45,085 nt of DNA from contig NXFV01001683.1 of assembly GCA_002803225.1 (NCBI GenBank), positions 1-45,085 on the forward strand. Reading direction: 5' to 3'. Made by a program: the position numbers and the translations under genes. Below the pieces are notes generated by a model. The model was given only the letters and a program-made list of their open reading frames with translations. It was not told where the DNA came from and made no database searches. The stretch's first letter is position 1, and every line of letters begins with the position of its first letter. This document shows positions 1-10,984 of this stretch, one piece after another. This DNA is from Gamarada debralockiae. Taxonomy: Eukaryota > Ascomycota > Leotiomycetes > Helotiales > Hyphodiscaceae.

Positions 1-1430
1 GTTCCAACCAACATGACACTTGTTGCATCCATAAGACGAACAGCGCCGAGCTTTCAGAAGCAATCAACTCGATGTTTAAATAATATCAAGATGTAGTATG
101 CTGCTATCCATATCTGGAAGGCGTTCATTTCTATACCTCGGAGGGAAATGCAAGTCAGTTTAGAGAAAGTTGGTTCACAAGAGGCTGGACATTGCAGGAA
201 CTACTCGCGCCATCCTCTATCGTCTTTCTGGATCATTACTGGAATGAAATGGGATCGAAAGCGAGCTTGAAATACGAGATATCACTCGTCACTGGTGTTC
301 CTTCATCAGCCTCGAGTCAAACAATGCCATTGAAGACGCAAGTGTGGCCCAGAAAATGTCATGGGCGGCGAAGAGACAGATGTCCAAGGGTGGAAGATCT
401 TGCATACTGTCTTCTGGAGATATTCAATTTCTCCATGCCTCTGGTATATGGCGAAGGAGAGAAGTCCTTCACTCGACTTCAGCTGGAGACTATGAAGGTG
501 TCGGCCGATCATTCAATTTTCGCCTGGACGGCGGCTGTGGTCGATACGGGACTGATTTCTGGCCCACTCGCCATTTCTCCCTCGAATTTCTACAATTGCT
601 GTACCATTCTGTCCCACGAAACTGATGGAATTGAACCCACATCCTACGAAATGACCAATAGAGGCCTGCGTGTCGAATTACTTCTCACAGATACCGGAGT
701 CTATCAACAAAAGGTCGCTCTCATGAACTTCCGAAGAGAACGCGCTCCGCTGGAACTCTTTGGTATTTACCCTGAGAGAGTAATGGAGGGGGTATATGTT
801 CGATCTACTCCCGAATCATATTTGTGATTGAGAATCCGATCCAAGAGGTCATCCGTACATCGATTTACACCGCGGAATCTCCTAAAAACACTCGATCCTA
901 TCAAAAATTAAGATCTAACAAGCCAGTTACTGTCAGTATCGTACATGATCCAGCATGGTATCTGGAGCTCAATCTGACAGCAAAGGTTTCGCCATACCCT
1001 AGTGGAACTTTCCAAGAGGGTTCACCACTTACCTGTGTAGTCAAATACGGTTTTGGAGCAGCCGGCTTTCTGTTCGATCGCAAAAATGGCTGTGGTAGCT
1101 GTGCTGCGATGCTGCGTCTTGCCGATGGCAAATTGTTGGGGGATATCGTACCATCAATTGACCGTGACGTGAGGCTGGATGAAAAGGTATTGCATGGAGA
1201 GACAGGTGAAACTATGGAGAGCTGCGAACAAACTTGATCCGATCAGACGAACAATCCTTGGAGAAAAGGTGGTCGAGGCGTGGATATGGCAAAGCATATA
1301 GAACTTCCAGAAAAGCTATGAGTTCCACTTTAGCCTGAATGAGAAGGAACTAAAGGAACTAAAAGAGCTCCCCTTCAACCATCAATGCAAGGGCGTTGGG
1401 GTCAGACATATCCTGACAGGCTAGTTACTG
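1..1430 (+). pseudogene. HET-domain (heterokaryon incompatibility) gene, decayed and 5' truncated by the window edge
   Basis: The frame starting near base 15 reads the C-terminal half of a HET domain: an IDTCCIHKTNSAELSEAINS-type stretch, then WFTRGWTLQELLAPSS, then RVEDLAYCLLEIF and MPLVYGEGEKSF, as in HET-E-like proteins. HET proteins trigger cell death on contact with non-self in fungal fusion. The copy is broken. A TAA at 81-83 sits where the family has Trp. The segment with ASVAQKMSWAAKRQ (about 311-390) lies in another frame from its flanks, so there are two compensating frameshifts near 310 and 390. The frame changes again near 824, after a TGA at 825-827, and the beta-rich C-terminal part runs to a stop at about 1236. 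Eroded coding-like sequence continues to about 1430. A split into introns is unlikely because the frame changes fall inside conserved blocks without splice sites. Confidence 0.85.
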
Positions 1431-1564
1431 CACGGAGGCCGAAGTAAATAAATAATTTGTATCCCATATGTTGATTTTTATAGTTTATCTTTTAGGAAAT
1501 TAAAATGGAGTCGCTACCATCCTTCCGGTGTGTCTAGTCAAGTGACAACTCACGTGATATCCAC
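1431..1564. other. short AT-rich spacer
   Basis: This spacer separates the HET remnant from the convergent methyltransferase gene. It is AT-rich and presumably holds the methyltransferase 3' UTR on the minus strand. I see no gene in it. Confidence 0.5.
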
Positions 1565-2710
1565 CTATTTCTTGAAAGCCATGACAGCATACCGGAAAGT
1601 ACCGTTTGCGAAGCCTCTCCGCATTGCCCGGAACGCTTGAAGAAAAGCCAGGCCATCTCGACCTTGTGTTACTGCGAAAGCCCACAGTGCCGGTGACTGG
1701 ATAAGGGACCACGAAATATCCCTAGAAGTAATAAGCACAACCACCAAAATTGTATATAATATATAACTTACCATGTCTTAGAAACTTTCTGGCTGATATC
1801 AAAGGGCTCCGCAAACACGTTCAATCCAGCTGACTCCGCAAATTTAACATAGTCTGCTTGGCTACATAGGGGAGGAAGTAGCATCCCATCTGCTCCGGTC
1901 AGCAAATCTTCAGCACAAACTCATGGGGGCAGTACCTTCAATGGGCTTGATATCAGCGTCCATCTGTTTTTCCGTCAACCCCTCAGCCTTAAACCAATCC
2001 GCCACAACCAGCTTCCCCCCAGGATTTAACAACAAAGTCGCATTCCTAAAGAACAGTTCCTTATTCGGCAGATGGCTCATAGCCTCCGAAATCCACACAC
2101 AATCGAAAGTAGTCTTATTCGGCTCCGCCGTGAAGATATCACCCATCTTCTCGGCATCCAATTCCAAGAATCGCACAAATCCATCACCAAGCTTGATCGA
2201 CCCCTCTTTCTCGTCAGACACTGTCGCACTGGCCACTTCTGAGCTCAACTTCCTTGCAATCTCGACTTGCCTCCCGCTGATCGTTACACCAGTAACATTA
2301 CACCCGTGCTCCTTCGCAAGGTAACGCGTCGTGCCACCAATCCCACAGCCAACATCCAGGACGGTGCTACCGATAGGCAATTTCGAGCGGTCTAGAAGGA
2401 GCTCGATTAATTGGATTTGAGCTTTCTCTTTCGTGTCTGTTGGCTCGAGGAAATAGCCATGATGGATGTGCTCGCCCCTGTGATTGTTCAACACGTGACG
2501 AGGAGGGTGTCAGAGGGGCAATAGTTACCAGAGGGAGTAGTAGTAGTCGGAACAGATCTCGTAGTGGTGTCTTATGCGATCTTTCAGTGCGTTGAATGAG
2601 ATGAATGGTTCGGGAGCTGGCGTTTCGTATTGGTCGCTGATGTCATGTTCTCCTGACCCATTGGCAGTGACATCGCTTTTGGCTTCGAGTGCTAAGGTTT
2701 TTTTGTCCAT
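1565..2710 (-). CDS. SAM-dependent class I methyltransferase (tocopherol/sterol methyltransferase-like)
   Basis: Four exons fit on the minus strand: 2710-2529, 2477-1936, 1889-1772 and 1721-1565 (332 residues), all with GT-AG introns of 46 to 51 bases. Motif I (VLDVGCGIGGTTRYLA) is at residues 100-115, followed by FDCVWISEAMSHLP and GGKLVVADW, which is the Rossmann methyltransferase order. The N-terminal block YYSLWGEHIHHGYF and the C-terminal block ending in ALWAFAVTQGRDGLAFLQAFRAM-type sequence match fungal proteins annotated as gamma-tocopherol- or sterol-24-C-methyltransferase-like. The substrate cannot be told from sequence. There is no signal peptide or membrane segment, so it is probably cytosolic. 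The start is the ATG at 2708-2710. No pathway partner lies beside it; the next gene upstream is the GH1 enzyme in the same orientation, 690 bases away. It looks intact. Confidence 0.88.
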
Positions 2711-3401
2711 CGCCAGCTGTTGCTTTAAAGTAAGATGTAACTTGAAGGGAAATTGAGTCTTGCTTTGTTATTGCATAAAGTTGAAGTAATTTAAGAGAAT
2801 CCCGCACGGTGGGCTTCATGTGAGACGTTCATTGTAATGTAGCCCTACCCCCATTCTAGACTAGGCCGAATACATGCTAGATCTCCGCTGGCTAAAAGCG
2901 AGGATCCTTGTGGATCTGATTATGTTGAGGGTGTAAAGGTATCCGACTTTTTCAGTATTTTGTCTTTCAAGGGACCTGTGGGAAGTTATGGGCGAATTTC
3001 TAAACATCTCTCATTGACACTCTTAATTCATTCTATGTTCCGCTCAGCTTGGCTCTCACTGGATGTCGAGTCATTTTCCCCCTCGCCTACAGCGCTAATT
3101 TTCAGCGAATAGCCTCCTAAATTCAGCGGGTAACTGCACTTCGTGAGACGGCATTTCTGTGCCGGAAAGCTCTCTAAAGTTTTAATTTGGTAACTCGATG
3201 GCTATTTATTATCCGGCATATGGTCAAGGCCGGAACAATAAAGTGAGTTAAATCGCGATTTGGTTTGATGTGACACGTGACCTACCACACTCCTTTTGAA
3301 GCAATTCTTCAACATCCATGTAGCTGTGCACCGCAATCAGTTTATTACTCCTTATAAGCAATGAACTACAACACTACAACACTCCGTTTCTTCCCTTTTT
3401 C
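2711..3401. other. intergenic: methyltransferase promoter and GH1 3' end
   Basis: No ORF here has coding character. The part next to 2710 should hold the methyltransferase promoter (transcription toward lower coordinates), and the part next to 3402 the GH1 3' UTR. I see no repeat or RNA gene. Confidence 0.5.
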
Positions 3402-5632
3402 TTAACTTGACACATAGTGCGGAACCACCGGATCCTGTCCATAAGTCACAAAAGCATTCACATATTCGAAGAAACTCGCCTTATACGCCCTCTCCTGCGT
3501 CGTAAAATTGACATATCTACCACAAGTTAGCCTGATCCCTTTCACTCCTTCCCCCATCACCCTCATTTGACGCCGAAGACTTACTGCATGCCAAATTTAT
3601 CCTGATACCCTGAACTCCACTCCAAATTATCCAAAATACTCCACGCAAGACACCCCACCACATTAACTCCCTCACTAATCACCATCAAAATCGCTTCCAT
3701 ATAATCATGGTAGTAAGAGCTTCGTACAGGGTCGAATAGAATGTCTGCTTTGAGAGTTTTCTGTACTTCGAAGGGCTCCGCGAATCCAAATTCTGTTACT
3801 GCGACTGTGAAGATATCTGAGTCAGCATTGGCTTCAAAGGAGGACAAATAGAGAGACTAGCGAGTTCTCATGGGTTCTGGATTCCAATAAAATCCACTCC
3901 GGAAGAGTCGCTTCAGCCAGAGCTTATGAGCCCGGCCCTCTCCAGAATAGGAAAATGATTGCTCTGAAAATAACTTACTTCCGCCGGCGGGTTTCCAGGT
4001 GTCGGCGATGTAGTGTAGGAAGGCGGGAACCCAATCGGTTGCTTTGTGGAGCCAGGGGGACAAAGGATCGGCTGCTGCACCGATGTTCCAGCCGCCGGAG
4101 GTGGAAGCGTAGGTGTAGGTTGTGTTGGCGCAAGAGGGGTAGAGTGGGTTGGATTTGTTGGTGGTACAGGCGTCGATTCCGGCGTCGGGAGCTGTGAGAT
4201 TAGCGTTAGAATGGAATTTCCAGAGTCTGTCGATGGAAGAGATTTTCAAAGTAGGAATCTCAAGTGGAGATGTTCGCTCACCGAAGTAGAATTGGGAAGT
4301 GTACGCATCATGAGCGAAGACATCGGCTGTTCCATTAATCATCTGCTTTTCATCGTCCGTGAAATCAGGCAGAAAATCCGACACAAAGTCCTTCAAATAT
4401 GTTGGATAGTCCCCATTGAGGAAAGTCGGATTTGCGAACCATCCTTCGTTGAAATCCCATGCTCTCTGAACAGCCACTGCGTCTGCCGATGAGTTGGTGA
4501 GTGGGATCTTGTACCCTCCATTAGTTTTGAAAGAGATCGTTCCGTTGATTCCAAGGGATCGGGCTAGGTGATAAGCTTTGCTATGAGCTAGTAATACGTG
4601 ATGACCGCACCAGTAGGGTTGTTGATATTTTGGGATCGAGGTGTTTGTGAAGTAGTTGTCTGGCAAAGGGTAGTTGTCACTGAACGTCACGTAAGCTTGG
4701 AACAGTCCAATGGGCTTCAAGACTTACCAGAAGACTATGGGCTCATTCACGGTAAACCAGCGCGGAACCTTGTTGCCGTAGTAGGAGAAAACAACCTTGG
4801 CGTAATTAACGAAGTCCTCGACAATTTGACTTGAGAGCCATCCGCCGTAGAGATTCTGGAGATTCAGTGGCAGATCCCAGTGGTAGAGTGTGACTGATGG
4901 CTCAACTCCGTATTCGATACATGTGTTAATCACGTCATCATAGTGATCGAGAGCCAGTTGATTGACTTGTCCGTTTCCGAAGGGGAAAACACGTGACCAG
5001 CTGATTGAGAAGGAGTACGTTTTGACTCCCATAGCTGCAATCCGAGCAATGTCTAAAGATGAGTCAGTTAATTCTTTTCAGGTGGGTTTTGGAAAGCTCT
5101 GTTGACCTTGTTTATACATATAGTACTGATTATCTGCAATATCACCCGTTTGGTTGGCGACAGTATATCCTGTGACGCGATGCAAAAGTACATCCCAGAT
5201 AGAAGGTCCTCTTCCTTCCGCTTTTGCAGCTCCTTCAACCTGATAAGCGGCACTAGCAACACCCCACCAAAAGCCTTTTGGAAAGCTCCAACTTTCATTT
5301 TTTGTAGCCATAGGGATCTGCTGGCCAGTTGGAAACGAGCTGTAGTATAAACCAGGAGGCGGAATGAGCTCGCTTGTTGGGATTGGCGTCGCTGCCATCG
5401 TGGTGTTCATTGAGGCTGTGGAAACGGGACCAACGAATAAATCCCAGAGGTCATCCCATGTCAAAACCATTGGGGAGGAAAATGCGGTCGGGTTTGAAAC
5501 GGTGGTTGAGCCATTGAGAATTATGGAAGCTGTTGGAGTGGGAATTATTGACGAGGATGCAGAGGCATAGCAGGAGCTGTTTTGAGAGGCAGCGAGCACT
5601 GCTTGCATTAAGAGAAGAGCTAAGAACTTCAT
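3402..5632 (-). CDS. secreted family 1 glycoside hydrolase (beta-glucosidase)
   Basis: Six exons fit: 5632-5107, 5052-4728, 4679-4282, 4191-3979, 3804-3585 and 3516-3402, giving 598 residues. A signal peptide (MKFLALLLMQAVLAASQ) is followed by a Ser/Thr/Pro-rich, probably glycosylated extension to about residue 115. The GH1 barrel then starts at FPKGFWWGVASAAYQVEGA. The acid/base Glu is in TVNEPIVF (E279) and the nucleophile in VTEFGF (E492). The family usually has TENG at the nucleophile, so Phe replaces Asn here. ILDNLEW near residue 550 is the usual aglycone-side block. The enzyme should hydrolyse beta-glucosides or gluco-oligosaccharides outside the cell, retaining configuration. An ATG at 5644 in the same frame would add four residues; the TATA-like site at 5706-5711 argues against ATGs further upstream. 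It is divergent from the GH162-like gene. Confidence 0.9.
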
Positions 5633-5705
5633 TTTGATTGACATTAAGAAGTAGGTTTGAACACAAGGCTTCCACGGTTGTGTTACTATGGGACTCCAGA
5701 GTTTG

Positions 5706-5711
5706 TATATA
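5706..5711 (-). promoter_or_regulatory. TATA-like box of the GH1 gene
   Basis: TATATA within AAAATATATACAAA on the minus strand lies about 75 bases upstream of the ATG at 5632. It makes the ATGs at and above 5803 unlikely as starts. Confidence 0.5.
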
Positions 5712-6526
5712 TTTTGAGTTGGCTGCAGGGCTGTGACCCGGGGTGGAATTGAAAATGTTGGGCACTGCAGCAGAAAGGCTTGAGAGGATACAAAGGATTT
5801 CAAGAACTCTTGCCGATCTGAGCCCAGTATGAGGGATCGGAGTGAAAACCACCTGGTAGTCGTAGCTGGCCGGCGTTAATGTGTGGCATGCTGGAGGTGA
5901 CATTGGCGCCAACCAGGAAAAGGCTCCCTATTGCTTGGGTCTTCAGATACAAAGATTTTGGTGAATACGGACTCATTCCGATAACATGCCGTGCCTGACA
6001 AAGAAAAAGCCGAAAGTGGGATTCAAGTGAGGGGAAACCGGCCCTTTTGTGGAATCAACATACCTATGACGATCATTGTGTCCCAAAGGCATTCTTAGTG
6101 GGTTGATCAGGGGCGAGTGGCCAACGACGAGCCGTGAGTTGCCTCGTCTTGCCTACTCGAGTAAACATCAGACGTTGTTTGCTACCCGGAGCTAGGTCAG
6201 GCTTAGGTTGAAGTCATCGCTTACCAAGGAAAAGAGAGTCTGACGAAGAAAATTTAAGTTTCGCAACCCCACCAAATTCGACAGGGATCTTCAGAACCCC
6301 GCCATACCCCGCATTTGCCGCGGAGTCTCAAAAGGAGAACGCCCTCCACCAAATGAAAAGCAAGAATCTTCTCGTCCGAAGTCCATGGTGTATATCGATA
6401 TCATTGGCTTGGATCTGATGTATGCCGTAGGTGGCTCATTTAGGGGATGTCATCAAGAAAAGTTGCTGCATCCAGCGTACGGGGCGACGATCAGATCGAA
6501 TGATCAACAGGAATAAGATAAAAAAG

Positions 6527-6536
6527 TTTATAAAAC
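6527..6536 (+). promoter_or_regulatory. TATA-like box of the GH162-like gene
   Basis: TTTATAAAAC lies about 83 bases upstream of the ATG at 6619, and supports that start. Confidence 0.5.
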
Positions 6537-6618
6537 AACCTTAAATATCTAACAGACTTTGAAGAACAAGGGCATTTCCCTAAAGAAATTATCTTGCTTT
6601 CAAGTATTGCCTCTCAAC

Positions 6619-8604
6619 ATGCTTCTTTGGTTCTTCATTGTGGCAGGCCTACTCCGGTGTTCAGAGGCGCTGCTGAATTCAAATCCAAACCCATCTCAGC
6701 CACCCTGTCGATTCGCCAAACAGTATACCCAAGCGCAAATCTTGAATAACCCAGACAGTTTTATTTCAGATCTCTTATTCTGGGAAGGCAAGTTTCACCA
6801 GAATAATGTCAGTCTGAACACCTTCAATGGAATGTCCTACGATGGGACCTTGATTGATCCAACTACTGGTCTTGCGACTGCGAAGCATCCTTTTAGTGCA
6901 GCAAGTAAAGAGGTTAAATTCTATTATGACCCTGCAATATGGATAATTTGCTAACATCAACGCAGTCTCTGCAAGTGATGCTCTACACTCACGCCCTCTC
7001 TGGATCGCCTGACGCAGCTCAATTTCTCTCTCCAAACAACCCAAGCCAGGCTCCGGATATAGCCTTCAACATCCTGACCTTGAAGTTGCAAACGTATCTG
7101 AGATTCAACGAGACATATCCAGGGTTTGGTGGGTTTCTTCCCTGGTATACGGGTGATTCGATCGATATTTCGCCTACCTGGGATTGGGTAAATCGCGTCC
7201 CTGCGCTTGACAATGGGTATGTCCCCTACTTCAATTATTTAGATATGAACTGACGAAAGATTGGCGGAAAGAGAACTTTTGTGGGCGGTGTATAGCGTTA
7301 TTCAAGTGCTTGAATCGTGTGACAGAGCAGATTACCAGGCTCTCGCGACAGGGTGGCAGGCATGGCTTGATTATACAAAGACAACTGCAGTCAAGGTGGG
7401 TCAATTTTATCAACATTAGTAGAGCATTTATTTGAAAACCAATGTGCTAATCTTACACCATGATAGTTATTTTATTCTGGCAAGGGAGTCGTATGCGCTG
7501 TCACAGACATTGGAAATCAATCTTATCAAGTACATGATCCCCGACAGAATTACACCTGCGAAGGAAGCGGAACACTGAACGATCCTTACGAAGGAGAACT
7601 CTTTACTTGGTGGTTGTACTTCTTCGGTGGTCTTTCAACCAACGACAAGAACCTTCTTTGGGAAGTGAAAAGACCTCAGCTCGTCAACGTTGAATACATA
7701 TTGGATCTGGCAGGCCCAATTACTGTTCAGAAAGGTATGAGGAACGCCCCATGATATTTTCAAGACATTGCTAATATTGGAAAGGATACTGGTTCTCAGC
7801 CCACGAGCAATGGAAAGTAATGGAGATGCCCTACTATGATATCGATCTCATCAAGTTCGTCCCGCCATCCCGTCCCATCTTCACTGCCCACCACCACTAA
7901 CTTCATCCCCAAGACGTCTCTTCTACAATGCTGAGCGCGCACGGACCTGTAACTCAGTCGTCACCAAAGTCCCAGGCATGTTCGCATCAGTAAACAACTC
8001 CACCGACTTATCCGGCCAGATCATCGGGTATATTTCCAATGCCGGCATCCCCTCGATCGCGAATCAGACCGTTCAGGAACTGGATGTTATTACGCCGTAT
8101 AGTGTGTTTCCGCTAGTGTTGCTTGATAATGCGGTCGGATTGGCTTGGTGGAAGAATATTGTTGATGGCAAGAAAATGCAGAGTACGTTCCTTCTATTTG
8201 TCGAGGCTGGGAAAGGGGCTCACTGACTGTCCTGAACAGATCCGTATGGAAGCAGTGAATCAGCACGTATCGATGGTACAGCAACTTCCTCTTTCGTCTC
8301 ATGGGATAGTAAGATCACGACCGTGAATGCGATACTGGGTGGAGTGGGTGATATTGTGAGAGAGAAGATGAAGAGCGAGGGTATTTATGATGAATTTATT
8401 TCTGTTCTTCAGGTGAGCCGTTTAATTTCCCTCCCATTTTTCACGTCGGAGAACTCTTTGGGGAGCTTTTTTGACCGATGCTGATTTCTATAGCGAGAGT
8501 ATGGGGCTGCCTTCCCTAGTCTCAAAGGGGAGGATATTCAACTCTGCTTGCCGAATGAACAGATTCAGGACAGAGGACTGGAGGATTACACCAACTGCCA
8601 GTAA
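6619..8604 (+). CDS. secreted six-hairpin-type glycosidase, probable endo-beta-1,2-glucanase (GH162-like)
   Basis: Eight exons fit: 6619-6912, 6966-7216, 7260-7395, 7467-7734, 7785-7854, 7914-8182, 8240-8412 and 8494-8604, giving 523 residues. A signal peptide (MLLWFFIVAGLLRCSEA) starts the protein. The body has DPYEGELFTWW (residues 266-276), SAHEQWKVMEMPYYD and a YNAERARTCNS block, then NPYGSSES (430-437) and SWDSKITTV (450-458), with no membrane segments. This resembles the fungal GH162 endo-beta-1,2-glucanases (related in fold to bacterial GH144). I recall that the studied fungal enzyme has catalytic acidic residues near 262 and 446; E269 and D452 here sit at nearly those places. The product would be sophorose and longer beta-1,2-oligomers. 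The donors at 6913 and 7855 (GTTAAA, GTTCGT) are weak and the intron at 7217-7259 is only 43 bases, so small boundary errors are possible. The family call is from memory, not alignment. Confidence 0.75.
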
Positions 8605-8789
8605 AATATATTGTTTGCCTGGGGCCATTCTGAAAGAAGCAGCCCTCGGCATCAAGAGCCACGACTGACTTACTAATCATTGTGCGGCATTATGCACGAG
8701 TTGTCCTCTTTGTGAGTAGCCGGACAGCAAGATCTTGGTGTTGGGGCATTGCTTCGTTGTTGTTTGAATCGTGTTCGCCTCTAGACGTC
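8605..8789. other. 3' spacer between the glucanase and the cutinase remnant
   Basis: This convergent spacer holds the presumed 3' UTR of the glucanase. I see nothing else in it. Confidence 0.4.
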
Positions 8790-9332
8790 ATATTAGTGTT
8801 GCGTCTCCTCGACCAGAACGCTGTGGGAATTACATCGTCTGGCTTCCCGTAGGATCACCTCCCAAAAACCCCTCGATACCAGCGGAGTGTTAACACCCTG
8901 CACATCCACAGATATGGCACCCGGCATAGTTGCGAGGGCATCTGAAAAAGGTGGTCCAATGGCCAAGCCAACATTTCCAGACTCAGTCGTCCCATGAGCA
9001 AAGATCACCGTCATTGGAGCGCACCTGGCACCTCCATTCTGTGTGGTGTCGACATTAAGAGTAGTGGCTAGAGCTTGTTCAAATGTTGCGATAACACCTG
9101 AGATAGCAGTAAAAGCTACACCAATTATAGGGGACTTTCCGAGGGCTGCGAGGAGGCCGTTGATGGGAGATGATTGTGGGACGGGAGATGAGAGGACTGA
9201 GAGGGATAAAGACGGGATAACAAACCCTGCGTTCATCATTACTGCTGGATTTGAAAGTGCGGTGGGACCTGTGAGTGATATGCCGGCGGAACGACTTAAG
9301 CTGATGAAATAATTTTCCGAACACGGACCCAT
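8790..9332 (-). pseudogene. cutinase fragment, frameshifted and truncated
   Basis: The minus-strand frame reads a cutinase N-terminal half. A Ser/Pro-rich lead is followed by CAPMTVIFAHGTTESGNVG, the strand with the oxyanion-hole region, and then SDALATMPGAISVDVQGVN. Cutinases are secreted serine esterases that cut the plant cuticle polyester. After VQGVN the frame is lost: the expected GFLGGDPTGSQTM is present but one frame over (about 8850-8880), and a stop follows directly. The part with the GYSQG nucleophile serine and the catalytic Asp and His is absent. The frame also has no clear signal peptide. It is a truncated, inactive remnant. Confidence 0.75.
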
Positions 9333-10154
9333 CGCGAGCTTATATCTTCAGCTAAAGGAATCGTGCATTGGGTACGTAGATCAACGATTGACGCAACTGC
9401 CATGGATCTTACTTTGATTCTCGCATCAGAATCATCAAGCAGAATTCAGGAGACCTCGGCTTACAGCTGCACTGGCATGCTCGCTTTTGTCGACTTCGGG
9501 AACCTCATCATGCTTTGCCTTCAACCTTTGAGAGCACTGTGTTGTGGCATTTGAAAGAAGCACGGATGACCCGGATAGTTGAAATGACCCTCCCCATCAC
9601 GTTACAATCATCGGCGCGTGCTTCGGAATGCCAGCCGAGTTGCGGACTTTGGAGGTACGCCCATGCCACGACAAAGTGCGATTGCAAGGTAAACGGCGCA
9701 AGTAGAGACCTTGTGAGTCTTCGTCTTGATCACTCAGCCAGTGGGTTGGAAATGAAACCATTTGGTGAGATAGGCGGTAGGGAAGCGCGGAGAAAGTGAA
9801 ACGGTTGTGACGTGACAACGCATCCAATTTATCAGGGAACAGCAAAGGATAAATATTTGGGATCATGGGATTGGGAGCAATCAAAGACGGCCACAGCAAT
9901 TACAAGCGCCACACTAGCTTCCAAGCATTCTTAATCGACTGGAACACACTACTTTCTAGCCCAGACGAGTCTTTATACGATGTTTTCTTACTGTATATGA
10001 AGACCACTTTACTCTTTAGTTGCGGTGAGCTATGTTGAGAGAACTTGGCTTATATGGAAAGAGAAGCTTGTTAAGTGTTGTGTTGGCCTAAGCTACATTT
10101 TAGAGTGACTATTACTTCTCCTATTAAGGGTTGTTATAGTACACTAAAGAAGTA
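9333..10154. other. intergenic without a recognisable gene
   Basis: Several overlapping short ORFs occur on both strands, but none has family resemblance, consistent splice sites or a plausible start. The part after 9900 becomes AT-rich toward the MITE at 10155. Confidence 0.4.
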
Positions 10155-10311
10155 CAGTAAGACCCCGCTATAAGAATCCCCGCTATAAGAATAAGATTTC
10201 TGGTCCCGCAGGGATAAATTTTGGTGAGGCTCACCAAAAATATAAGAATAACCCCATAATATTCTTATAAATCGCCGGTCCCAAGGGTATTCTTATAGCG
10301 GGGTTTTACTG
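10155..10311. mobile_element. MITE with pogo/Tc1-type terminal repeats and TA target duplication
   Basis: The ends are inverted repeats: CAGTAAGACCCCGCTATAAG at 10155 and, read from the other end, CAGTAAAACCCCGCTATAAG at 10311. TA flanks both ends (10153-10154 and 10312-10313), as in Tc1/mariner/pogo insertions. The left end holds two tandem copies of a CCCCGCTATAAGAAT unit. At 157 bases there is no room for a transposase, so it is non-autonomous. Confidence 0.88.
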
Positions 10312-10970
10312 TATCTACAGTATGGGAACGGAGACTTAAAGGGAGTATATAATAAGTTAATAGGATTTTAGAAGAATTAGTATAATAACATTGTTAATAC
10401 TACTGGTATGACGAAACTAGGGGAAGAGCTTTACACCGCCGCGTCAGCCAGCCAAAAAGGCACAAGAATTGACCGAAGGGCAATTCGCTATTCTACTATG
10501 TAAGGCGACCCCAGCCGCGCACGCGCATCTAGGTTCCTCACAACTGGCTAGCAGTTTCTTAGATCTTGTTATAATATCAATATACTGTTTCTTGCTGCTG
10601 TTAAACAGTATATTTATAGTTACGCGCTGCGTAAGATATTAAATGAGATACTTTAGTCTTGGGATAAACAAGTGCACCCCTGAACATCGGGGTGGTTCTA
10701 GTAGGTTCAGTTTGACAGTGGGTCTCCTACCAACCATTTTAATACCCTTATTCACTGCTTTTACTTACTTTCCTCTTGCAATGGCTTTAATACATCCGAA
10801 TATGAGGTTTCTACGCCAAAAACACCTACCAAAAACGCTACGAGAACTAATGCATCAACGTACAAACCCTCTTCTTTGATGCCGGCTGGTCAAAGCCACA
10901 AATCGCCCTACAACTCAATCTTACACATGACTAAGTCAAATACGTTCTCTGCCACCGCGTTAACCCTCAA
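10312..10970. other. AT-rich repeat-derived sequence
   Basis: Stretches such as the block around 10430-10620 look like worn transposon flank. A GC-richer piece at 10670-10700 (CACCCCTGAACATCGGGGTG) is locally palindromic and could be a Tc1-type end, but I find no partner. No gene is supported. Confidence 0.35.
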
Positions 10971-10984
10971 AAAAATGTACTAGA

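Larger units (their letters stand above)
5645..6618. promoter_or_regulatory. shared divergent promoter of the GH1 and GH162-like genes
   Basis: A 974-base gap separates two divergent secreted glycosidase genes and carries a TATA-like box for each. It contains several G-rich blocks of the kind bound by carbon-repressor zinc fingers (for example GGGGCGAG near 6111), but I cannot assign them. No ORF inside looks coding. The arrangement suggests co-regulation. Confidence 0.5.

Noticed and set aside
5633..5803. Longer N-terminus for the GH1 protein
   Set aside because: It would bury the signal peptide and overlap the TATA-like box at 5706.
1565..8604. Secondary-metabolite or catabolic cluster including the methyltransferase
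   Set aside because: There is no backbone enzyme or oxidase, and the methyltransferase has no evident link to the glycosidases.
9363..9899. Overlapping frames on both strands
   Set aside because: They disagree with each other and none has domain, start or intron evidence.
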